In this document: positions 36,402 to 47,057 of the stretch, piece after piece
Position numbering within the stretch: the stretch's first letter is position 1
Layout: each line of letters begins with the position of its first letter
Assembly (NCBI GenBank): GCA_030062745.1
Contig: CP099840.1
Coordinates: 31,623,006-31,687,005, forward strand
Direction: 5' to 3'
Length of the DNA stretch: 64,000 nucleotides
From: Capitulum mitella
Taxonomy: Eukaryota > Arthropoda > Thecostraca > Pollicipedomorpha > Pollicipedidae
The notes under the pieces: model-generated
Told to the model about the DNA's origin: nothing
The model's input: only the letters and a program-made list of their open reading frames with translations
Database searches by the model: none
Translations under genes and position numbers: made by a program

Positions 36402-37354
36402 CCCGCTCCCGACTGGGGGGGGGGGCAGTTAACTGTCCCTCCCTGAGGTTTTTCTGGGATTGCGAGAGAACGAACAAACACAGAGTCACGAAACTTCGTG
36501 TACCTTTTGCTTCATCGATTTTACATCTCGTGTCAAAATTTTGACTTTAGGTCAGGTCAGGTGCATGACCTAGGTCAGGTCAAACAGACCTATGTTCAAA
36601 AAAGTTTAGCGCCCTGTAACTTTTTCGCAAAACAAGATATCTCAATAATACTTTCAGGGATTAGTGATCGTGATAGATGCAACAAATCTACAACCTCAGG
36701 TTTTCCGGATATTTTCCGGGTTATTGACCTAAGGTGAAGCCATTTTTAAGACGTATGGTGGTTTTTCCGGAAATTGACGGAATATTTCATAATATATTTA
36801 GTGTGGAGTGAAGCAAACATCTAGTTGCCGTCATTGGGCAAAGTATCAATGACTTCCAGCCATTGACCTGAGGTTAGGTCACGAATAACTGCAGTGAGCC
36901 GAAATGAACCACTGTCAAAATCGACGATGAATTACTCAGAAGGGGTAGAAAATGGCAGAACTAGCTTGCACAGACGTAAGTAATATTATATATTACATAC
37001 GTATATATTGAAAAAAAATCTGGGAAAATTAGACGTGTATCGGCATCCGGGGACCTTTACTTGTGCGCTGGTGCCTTTACCTCTGCGTTATTAGTCACAG
37101 CCCTTGAGATTCAGGCCATTTCTCGGTCTCATGCAATCGGCTATGAGAAAACATATATAGGGCGTAAATTGCTTACATATTATCTAAAACTAAAAAAATG
37201 AGATCAGTTTCGAGCTCTATTCGTCACAAGCTTTCCAACGGTGTGCTTATTTTTTATCGTGCGACCAACTGTCCGTGAGTTAGAGGGGGGAAGACGGCCA
37301 ACTGCCCCCCCCCCAGTCGCCCATGTTCGAAACGGACCGACGGTCGTGCGCGGG
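36402..37354. mobile_element. piggyBac-like family 2, copy B (internally deleted)
   Basis: Begins after TTAA at 36398-36401 and ends at TTAA 37355-37358. It matches copy A at both ends, but about 270 bases from the middle are replaced by a short TATATTA-rich join near 36985. Its right TTAA is shared with the next element. Confidence 0.75.
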
Positions 37355-37358
37355 TTAA

Positions 37359-38554
37359 CGTTTCTTTATTTTCGCGAAAAAAGCGTATCCATGTAAATTT
37401 TATTGATCTTAGTGATTTCTGTGAAGGCTTTTCATGCTTAAACTTTGGAAAAATTCACTAGTTACCAATCTACACGATTGGCGGAGCTTTATTCGCGAAA
37501 GCCTGTTTATTTCCAAAATATGCTACTTTTTCAAACTTTTTGAGGTTCCTGGTATTACTTACGTCTGTGCAAGCTAGTTCTGCCATTTTCTACCCACTCT
37601 GAGTAATTCGTGGTCGATTTTGACGGTGGTACATTTTGGCTCACTACAGTTATTTGTGACCTGACCTCAGGTCAATAGCTGGAAGTCATTGATACTTTGC
37701 CCAATGACGGCGACTAGATGTCTGCTTGATTCCACACTAAAAATGTTATGAAATATTCCGTCAATTTCCTAGAAAACGACGACGTGTCTTAAAAATGGGC
37801 TTGACCTTAGGTCCATGATCCGGAAAATTTCGAAAAACCTGAGATAGCAGATTTGTTGCATCTGTCACGTTCACTAATCTCTGAAAGTATTATTGAGATA
37901 TCTTGTTTTGCGAAAAAGTTAGACGGCGCTAAACTTTTTTGGACATAGGTTTGTTTGACTTGACCTGAGGTCAAAATTTTGACACGAGATGTAAAATTGA
38001 TGAAGCAAAAGGTACACAATGTTTTGTGACTCTGTGTTCCTTCGTTCTCTCGCAATCCCGGAAAAACCTCAGGGAGGGGGCAATTAACTGCCCCCCCCGG
38101 TCGGGGACGGGTTAAAATAAATTCCTGTCAATTTGGTACTGCATACGGCAGCGGCGCACACCGACAGCTGGCGGGAGAATTGCCGTGTCTTTAACTCATC
38201 ATTTCGGCGTATATATTAAACACATCTGGCGAAATTAGACGTGTATCGGCATCCACGGACAGCTACTTGTGCGCTGATGCCTTTACCTATGCGTTATTAG
38301 TCACAGTCCTTGGGATTCAGGCCATTTCTCAGTCTCATGCAGTCGGCTATGAGAAAACATATATGGGGCGTAAATTGCTTACATATTATCTAAAACTAAA
38401 AATGAGACCAGTTTCGAGCTCTACTCGTCACAAGCTTTCCAACGGTACGCTTATTTTTACTGTGCGACCAACCGTTCGTGAGTTAGAAGGGGGCGGCCAA
38501 CTGCCCCCCCCCCCAGTCGCCGATGTTCGAAACGGACCGATGGTCGTGCGCGGG
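37359..38554. mobile_element. piggyBac-like family 2, copy C with left half inverted
   Basis: Between TTAA sites at 37355-37358 and 38555-38558. Bases 37359-38111 are the left half of the family in reverse orientation, with the left terminus (GTCGGGGACGGG) now pointing inward to an internal TTAA at 38112-38115. Bases 38116-38554 are the right half in normal orientation. Both breakpoints fall exactly on TTAA. Confidence 0.75.
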
Positions 38555-38640
38555 TTAAATTCCAGTCTGGAGTTTTGGATCTTGGATTCCTCGCAGTGGA
38601 TCTACGACCCTATTTCCATAACTAAAATGTGGGCGACATA

Positions 38641-38812
38641 GTGTAGTGATTTCTTTGCTTGCCTAGTGGCCGAAAGGTCTCCAGTTCGAGTCTGAGTAAC
38701 AGCGAGATGTCGCTGTCCCTCGCGATGACCGGCGTGAGAGGTTGCAACGCGAAATGATCCTGGCAGTCGGCAAATAACCCAATAACCAACAAATCAACCA
38801 ACCATAACTGAA
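38641..38812 (+). mobile_element. tRNA-derived SINE
   Basis: A tRNA-like head has an A-box-like TTGCCTAGTGG (38659-38669) and B-box-like AGTTCGAGTCT (38683-38693), the internal RNA polymerase III promoter. A body and an AACCAA-rich tail follow. A second, headless copy is at 27838-27926. Confidence 0.65.
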
Positions 38813-38845
38813 AACAATGGATCATTGGTGGAATTGGATTAGAGC

Positions 38846-41800
38846 CAGGAGCGGATCCAGGATTTCGTCAGGGGGACGAATGGTCAGCGCGGGGTCCTCT
38901 CCTGCCCCCCCCCCCTTTTTGCATTTGAGATATAAAGAAACCCTGATCTGCTCGGGTCCAGGCGGAAATACTTGATCTAATTTTGCGTGTTTTTCCATGA
39001 AAGGCAACCAAAAAAAAAACAAGCGCGTCACACCATTCAGGAAAATTTTTCGTGTCGTTCCCGTACAAAGTGCCCAAAATATGACAACGGCGAGATTTTA
39101 GGCGGCTGTGTCCCTCCCTCTACTTGAAATGTCGTGTCTGTATGTGGTCCAGGAGCCCCTCTGCCGCTTTGTAGCTTATGAAGACCTTTCGCTAGCTTTT
39201 TGGTGATCTTGGGCCATCTGCCGTTTCAAGGTCGTCTAGTGGTCTCAGGTTCCTTTTACAGTTTCACGTGTCCCTCGGGACGTCTCAGGCGCTCCTTTGG
39301 CGGCTGTAAGGACACCTCGGGCAGTGTCATAGGGCCATCCGGCAGCTTCAGGGACACTTGAGCCATCTCGGGTCCCCTCCTGTCGCCTCTGGAGAATTTT
39401 TGCGCCTAAAAGGCCCCTCAGGCAGTACCAGGGACCTTTATAAGTCTCACTCTGCCGTGACATGGCGGCCTTTGTAATCCCCAGGCCGCATCCTCTGGCA
39501 GTTTCAGGAGTTGTCTGGACGTCTCAGGGTTTAATAGTTTCAGGAGCTCCTCTGGTCGTCTCAGGGGCCCGTTTTGCTGAAGACTTCTAGTTAGCAGCCT
39601 CAAAGGTGCATCTTTAGCAGTCTCAGTCGACCCTCTGTGGTCTTGGAGCCGTCTTATCTTCTCCGGGGAGCTTTTTTTCGCCGTCTCAGGGGCCCTCTGG
39701 CAGCTACAGAAGACCTTTTGGCGATTTCAGGGCCCCTGTGCAATGTCATGAGCCTACTGATCTCCAGTCTCCAGTATCTCCATAGCTGGACCTTCCTGTG
39801 TTGCATGGGGTATATCTGACAGTTCTTAACACGCACATTGGAAGGGGATTTCGTGCTAACGCGCACTGGAAGGAGGAGTCAAAAAGTGCCCCTCCGATCT
39901 CGGCAACGGAAAGAGTTAGAGACATGAAATTTTATGGACAGAGTAGGGCCACAACGATTCACATTTTGTGCAATTTTTATGACCCTAGATCAATATCTTC
40001 AAGGTCAAAGGGGTGGAAAAGGTCAGCTTTTGACACTTTCTCGGCGCATACAGGCCATTCCATTCAACTTTTCGAACGAAACGGGAAAAGGGTGTTTGTT
40101 TGGCCGTTAAAACGAGGATACGACAACTTCCATCCATTCTGCGTATTGACTGAGGATTAGGTTAAGGTCACGTCAGGTCATTAACCTATGGTGTCATTTT
40201 TTATCCTTTGCAGATCATATTTCGAGCAACACGGGGCAGCTCGAATGTAAATAAGGGCGAAACACTTGTCTTTTGGCTTATTTTCAGTAAAGGTAGTCAA
40301 CATTGATACATTTGGTCATTTCCTGCGTTTCTATGTATGTATGTATCTATCTGTATATATGTATATACTTGTATCAATGTGTCAGCGTGTTTTTATTAGG
40401 GTCTTTGCATATTTGATACAAATTGGCATATTGCAAAAAATCTGGACCAGGCCACAAAATAGCTGCTCTTGACCTTTGATGACCTTGACCCGAAATGATC
40501 CTGGTATATACGTAAGCATATCCATGTGCGCACACCTGTTTTTATTAGGGTCTTTGAATACATATTTCGTACAAATCGACACGTCGCAAAACAAATCTGG
40601 GCCAGGTCACAAAATATTTGACCTTGATCTTAAATGGCCTTGGCCTTCACTGACCCTGGTATTTGTAAGCGTATTAATGTGCGCACACATGTTTTTATTA
40701 GAGTCTTTGAATGCGTATTTCATGCAAACCGACATGTTGCAAAGCAAATATCGGTTACAAGCTGTCAAACAAACTGCTGGTTAAAGATCAGGTTACAAGC
40801 TGTTCGACCTAGGCTTTTGATGACCTTGATCCTTATTGACTCTGACTTTGGTCTTGGTATATCCATCACTTATGCCCAGATGACGTCGCGTGATTGTGCT
40901 CAAACGATAATCTTAGGTAGAACGCTGGTTCATTCACAAAGTTTCCATTTGCCAGCGACAACATTCCTTTTCGTCACGTTTGCCTGACCTGAAACGCTTG
41001 AAACATAAAAAAAATTCAGCCGATTTTCGATTTTTCTGCGTCATTCGACGAGTTATTCAATTGCCATGAATTTCACAAAGTACCAGCAACCAGCTCTGAT
41101 CTGTTCTCGAGATATTCAAGAAAAACAGGCGGGGGGGGGGGGGGCACAAAGAACTCCTTCCAATGCATGTGTTAAAACCACTCTAGCCGTATCAGGGGCC
41201 TCTGTTGGCACCTGAGGGGATTCACTACAGTCTTTTCTGTGCCAGAAGCCCGCCTAACGCACCCGGGGGCAGAGGCGCAGCCGGCACAAAATTTCGAAAG
41301 GTCCTCGCCCGCGGTGGGCTCCCTCACTTCATGTGGGCTCCCGAGACAGAAATACCAACATAACACTTCACAAGAGGCTCACAAAGGGGTGCGGTCGGCC
41401 CGATATCTCGAGGGTGGGGGTGCGTGACCAACGACGAGCCCGTATCTCATGTGCGCGTCCATGGATAAAAAAAAAAAAAACAGTTAAAATTCTGCCACAA
41501 TGGTCACTTGCCGTTCCTCAAAGTTACCATTTGCAACCAGCTGGCTCTTCTCTGATTGTCGATGTTGGTGGCAAAACCAATTTTATACTGGGGATCTCCA
41601 TAACTGTCAGGGGATCCCTCTGCAGACTGTCACGGGCTTCTATACATGCCAGAGGACCTCTCTACAGGCCGTAAGCAAGCTCTCCCACAAGCCGCCCGGG
41701 GCCCCTACAGGCGGCGGCAAGGGCCCTTGCATGTCAGCAAAGTCCGACGGGCAAGGGGCCCTTACAGACCGGTAGGGCTCCATAGCACAACAAGAACTCC

Positions 41801-42655
41801 CTCCACACGCCAGCAGGGACCTCGAAGGTCGGAAGGAGGCCCCCTTCAAACCGGCAGGGGGCCCTGTAGGCCGTCAGGGTGCCCCTGCAGGCCGACAGGG
41901 CGCCCCTTGTAGGCCAGCAGGGAGCCATTACAGATCAACAGGAGCCCTGCATGCTGGCAGCGGATCCTACAGGCCTGCAGGGGTTCCTTTAGGCCGGCAG
42001 GGGGCCCTCACAGCCTGGCAGGGACACGGCAGACCAGTAGGGGGTTCCCTACAGGCTGATAGGGGACCCTCTAGCTTGGATCTCTTTACGCGGTCGCATG
42101 GACCGTTTGCCGTCTTGGGGTCCCTCTTGCGGTCCTAGGGACACTTGTAGAGTTTCAGGGGCCTCTCTGTCTATCTTTGAGGCCATCTTGCCGTCTCAGG
42201 ACCTCATTAACCCTCCCCTAAGCTTTCTGACTGCATCAGGAACCTTCAGCTTTTCACACATCTCTTCACATGAAACCCATTCGGGGCGCCTATCCCATTT
42301 CATTTGTCCCTATGCCGTCCTAGAGATTCAGCCCTCATCTTAACCTACTCAGGGACCCTGGGATGTTTCTGGCGGTCTCAGGGGCAATCTACCGTGCTGG
42401 GGCTTTGTTGTGGTCTCAGGGGCCCTTTGGGAGCTCCAGGGGTTCCTCTATACATCTCACGGATCATCTAACCCTGTCACAGGCCCTCCTGACTGCATCA
42501 AGAATCCGTTACATTTTGACAGAGACCCCGTGATACTTAAACGTGGTCCTTTTGAGTCTGAGAGGGGCCCCCTAGGGGCCCGTCCGAAGATGGGCCCTTC
42601 TCGGGCTTCGGGGGAGGGGTGATCGCCTTCATCGCCCCCTTTGGATCCGCGCCTG
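38846..42655. mobile_element. Large non-autonomous hAT-like element (3.8 kb) filled with degenerate repeats
   Basis: Left end CAGGAGCGGATCCAGG and right end reversed CAGGCGCGGATCCAAAGG are inverted repeats. Flanks ATTAGAGC (38838-38845) and ACAAGAGC (42656-42663) agree at six of eight. No transposase frame. Two stretches (about 39150-39780 and 41600-42600) are degenerate tandem phrases like CTCAGGGGCCCCTCTGGCAG and its mirror. The middle part has repeated TGACCTTGA and AGGTCA words. Confidence 0.65.
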
Positions 42656-42663
42656 ACAAGAGC

Positions 42664-43600
42664 CGAGGGTTTGCATGCATTTTGGGATTAGAATCCTAGG
42701 GTGAATGGATTTGGATTGGGATCGGGATTCGAGATTGTAAAAGATTCGAATCTTGGCATCAAATATCAGAATTTTTAACCTTTTAATTTTACATGCTTCC
42801 CACTTTTAAACTGAATTAACCGGTTTCTGGTTGTCTGTTCTTAGCGCATTTGACATTGGGGCACTTCTAACGTTTCGGCCAGAAAATGGAAACATGCTGG
42901 AGGCGGAGTAAAACCAGTCACCACAGCAGGGTCCGGTCAATAACTAATGCATTGTAAGAAAACGTAGACTAAGCGACTTAGTCCGACGTAACATGCACAG
43001 AGAGAGAGAGAGAGAGGGGGAGAGAGGGAGGGAGGGAGAGAAAGAGAGAGAGAGATTTGTGATACATTTAATTAGTTCGAAGAAAGTCTGAACCTGGGAC
43101 ATACTTCGACATACTAACTTGCGTACTGAAATGATGCTTATGGGACTTGACTGTGGTTTTAGGATTCGAGTCGTGATTTTCAAGGTTTGAATCCTGGCTT
43201 TCAGGATTAATTCGAGAATTCGCAAGATTGGAATCTATTCGAATTCTGCAAATCCGAATCCTCAGCTCCAGTTTGGATCTAGGATCTATAAGATCTGTAT
43301 TTTTGATCCATTTTTGGAACAGAGTCGCACGTTTGATGACGAAACAATTATTCTACGTGCAGCGCGCACGGGGCGATTGGAGAGTGCGTGACATCATAGA
43401 AATAAACTTTTCCCAACAATGACAAATGATTACAGATCCTGGGAGTTCGACAATCAACGCGCTTATGCGACGTTTAGATGAGGTATTTGCGGCAGGCATG
43501 AAGCCGGTGGTCGGCCGGCCACACCTCTTGCGTAGGGAGTGCGTGGAGTTGCCCGCTCCCTTCTTGTCTGTGGCGTGGTGGTTCTAGAAAGCGAACAGCT
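42664..43600. promoter_or_regulatory. Upstream region of GBA2
   Basis: Contains a GA-rich microsatellite (42992-43057) and repeated GGATTNGAATC-like words at 42680-42780 and 43140-43270. The last 230 bases before the ATG are CpG-bearing (GCAGCGCGCACGGGGCG at about 43350), unlike intron 1. Probably the promoter and 5' UTR. The GBA2 frame stays open upstream of the ATG, so a longer N-terminus is not excluded. Confidence 0.4.
42992..43057. repeat. (GA)n microsatellite
   Basis: AGAGAG runs with GGGA interruptions upstream of GBA2. Confidence 0.85.
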
Positions 43601-43738
43601 ATGACAGAATATGGATTCCAAGTAAAGCTTGACCACACATTTCCTGAGAGATGGGATGCAAATTTTCGGCCTCGTCTCAACCAAGTATGGGGCTTTGTTT
43701 CCCTGGGACTGAGGTAAGTTTTGATGTTATTTATTTGT

Positions 43739-43773
<35 letters not shown>

Positions 43774-46700
43774 TGTATGTACTTAGTGAGCGGCAGCTAA
43801 CAACAGCAGGTGATGACAGCATGTGCATTATCTGATGCATGTGACATTAACAACCCAAACCACATGGATGGAAATCATGCCTGCATCAATGCATATGAAG
43901 CAGCAATAACATTTCATGGTAAATTGTAACAGTCACTGAACAGTACAGTAGGAAACAGTAACTACCAAACACTAAAAGCCATCAGTACACTGCAAACACT
44001 GCTGTTTTGGGATCAAAACCTTGTCCAGTCTTCTCCATTTATTTGTACATGCCTCTTTGTTCATTTTAATCTAGCTATTTATCATTCTTGCATGATTTTC
44101 CTTCTTGGAAATAGTTTGTGCTGTTCCAAATGTGGATTATACTGCTTGCATCTCACTGTGTAGACCACTGTTGTAATAGATACAGTGATATTTTCTTTAG
44201 CTGATAGGTCTGTTGGGAAAAACAAATCCTTTTGAAGGGCTCAGTGCAATTCCCGTGAAAGACAGATCTATGCACATTACTTATAAAGTTTTTTTTTGTT
44301 ATTTGGCAATGACTAAAGAGGTGCAGCAGTGTTCCTTTACTGCTTTTGCAGAAGGAACAAAGATTGTCTTTTCTTTGGTTGATGATTGCAAGGAAATGAT
44401 TTGCCACCATTGTATGATTGATGAGCTTGAAGTGGAAAACATGTAAGTATGATGATGTGGTGCACCTGTTGATGTCAAAAAGTGTACCTTTCCAGTATTT
44501 ACCTATATCTTTCAGTCATTTGGTTTCTGCTTTTACAAATGAACATTTTTGCATCATATATGTGTAACAAATGCATTGTATGCCATTTTTCCTAATGTGT
44601 GAACATTGTAAACTGTTTTCAGCCTAACTGGAAAGACAGGTGCATTTGTATCCATATGACACTGTCCTGAAACATTTGTGGCACTTGTTATTCATCATAC
44701 TAGGCTTTGGTAATTCAAGAAATTCATTCTTATCCTGTAACAGTAAAATGATTTGTTCCTTGTTCAGAACTGTTTTGTGCTAGGATTAATGAGATCTGTT
44801 ATGAACCTGAGTCCTTTATTGTTCCTTTCCCTGACAGTTGTGTTTGGGTTTGGGATGTAGTCAGAAAACCAGATCTGCTCTGTTAACAAATCCTTTTTAC
44901 TTTTGTCCCAACACTTCTTATATTCAGCCCATGAGGAAAGTATACCAATGCAGAACCTTTCATTTACATTTTGTTTAAACTTATTTAACTACAGCATACT
45001 GCACAGAACAACCCTTTCCACACTAGGCAAAATGTGAATTCTTCTTAATTCTGCCCAGTTTGCTTTTGAAAAAAAGTAGACATGAAACTTTCCAATTTTA
45101 TTTTAAATTGCAGGGAATGGGCTGGGTAGAGCCATGAACAAATGAACCAGTTTGGATACACCAAGACATTTCACTATGGTAATGCTACCAAGAAATGCAA
45201 GTGGCCATTTCCTCCAAAAGGCTAGCACTGCATTTACATCATCTAGCTTGCTTGTGATGTTGAACTCCACAATTTGCTTGGGGTTTCTGGCAAAAATTAT
45301 CCTAACAACTTTAAGTTCTAGGACCCTAGTTTAGCTGAGGAACTTGCTCCCTAAGCTGTGTTTTATCTATCTTACCTATAGCTGGGACTGTGGTAAGTTG
45401 TTGGTATCCAAAGGGGTGGCAAAATCATATCTATAACCTGTTGTTGGAGGTATTGGTGGTAAAATGGACATATTGAGAGTGGATAGGCTATTTTCAGCAG
45501 CTGCCTCCCCCAGTTTTTTGAAAAAATTAACACTAACCATATAGTAATGCATGGGAAGAAATGGGCACAAAATCATGTTTGCCTCCATTTCCATAGGCTC
45601 CACTACTCCTGGTGTCCCAAGTGCACAATTGTGCCATGGTCCCTGGTTGAACCAGGTGCTGAAGAAAAATCCTACAAGATAGTAGCAAAGCATCTGATTT
45701 GTAAATCAGGATTTGAATGTAGGATAAAACTGTTTTGGAATGTTTTTGTACAGACATATTCAAAATGTCAAAATGATTAACATCAGTAGTTTACTTGCAT
45801 GGTGTTTTGTGACTGATGTACTGTCATGCATGGAGCAGTTCTGGTCTGGCCTCAAAACTTTACCCTGCAGAACAAATTTGATCCCTGCTTTGGAATCTCT
45901 TGACATTGTGTCCAAATGTCTGGCTGCCTTCTGGAATCCCTGGTCAAATATAGGTCATTGTTTCTCATTCCAGGACCTCTCATATGCTGCATTCATTTAC
46001 CCAACACATTCACCACTTGATCATGGTGGTACTGGTCATGTGCATCTCATAAAATAAAGTTGTTGCATTGTTCAGTGCTGTACCTGTTTTGTTTTGTATT
46101 GGTTATTGAAAGGTGGACATGTAACATAGCTATTCCATGGCTGCTGAGGTGGAAAAGAGTTCCAAGATATGTAATGATAGTCAAAATTTATGTAAGACGC
46201 CTGCATTGCTCAAGCTGGTACTGCAGTTGTTGTTTCTTTCTTGTTCCTTTTTTGTGGTTGTCATTGTTTAGAAAAGTATCTTATGATCTCAGTTACCTCT
46301 GATTTCACTTATGGTAATAAGATACTTATGGTAGTAAGACTGAACTACTCAGTCAAATGCAGAAATCCTGATATCATCCAAAAGATTTTGAAATTTGCGA
46401 CCCGAATCATCTCGGGCAAGCGCAGATTCGACCACGTGTCGGGTGTGCGGGACACCCTGGGATGGCGTGACTCATTTCAGCTCTTCCAATACCAGTCCCT
46501 CTGCCTTCTCGACAAAATCCAAACCGCTAGCCAACCCGAGTGTATCGCCCGTCAGATCTGCGCAAACCGAGACCACCCTGACCACGTCCGTCCCACGAGA
46601 CAGGACGGTCTGCTACACGTGCCCAGTATCCGCACTGAGGCGGGGAAGGGTTGCTTTGTGCACAGGGCTCCATGTCAGATGAATGTACTGCCATCACACA

Positions 46701-47010
46701 TCCGTGATCTGAATGTCGCACCCTTCAGGCGGAAAGTAAAGGCACGTCTGCGTGCTGTCCGCGATCACCAGTACCCCTTCTGTTAGCTGTGGCATCATGC
46801 TCGCTTTTATATTTGTATTTTCTACATGCTAAGTATATACTACTATTTTTACTCCTGCTATGTTCACTATCTACTCTTAGAGTTAAATAGTGTTTGAAAC
46901 CCTTTTGGATGGGGAATTTTTAACCTAAATGGAAAAAAAATTTTTTTAGGGAAAAAAAATTTTTTTTTTTTTTTTGAGCCCTTTTTTTTTTTTTTTTTTT
47001 TTTTAATTTT

Positions 47011-47057
<47 letters not shown>

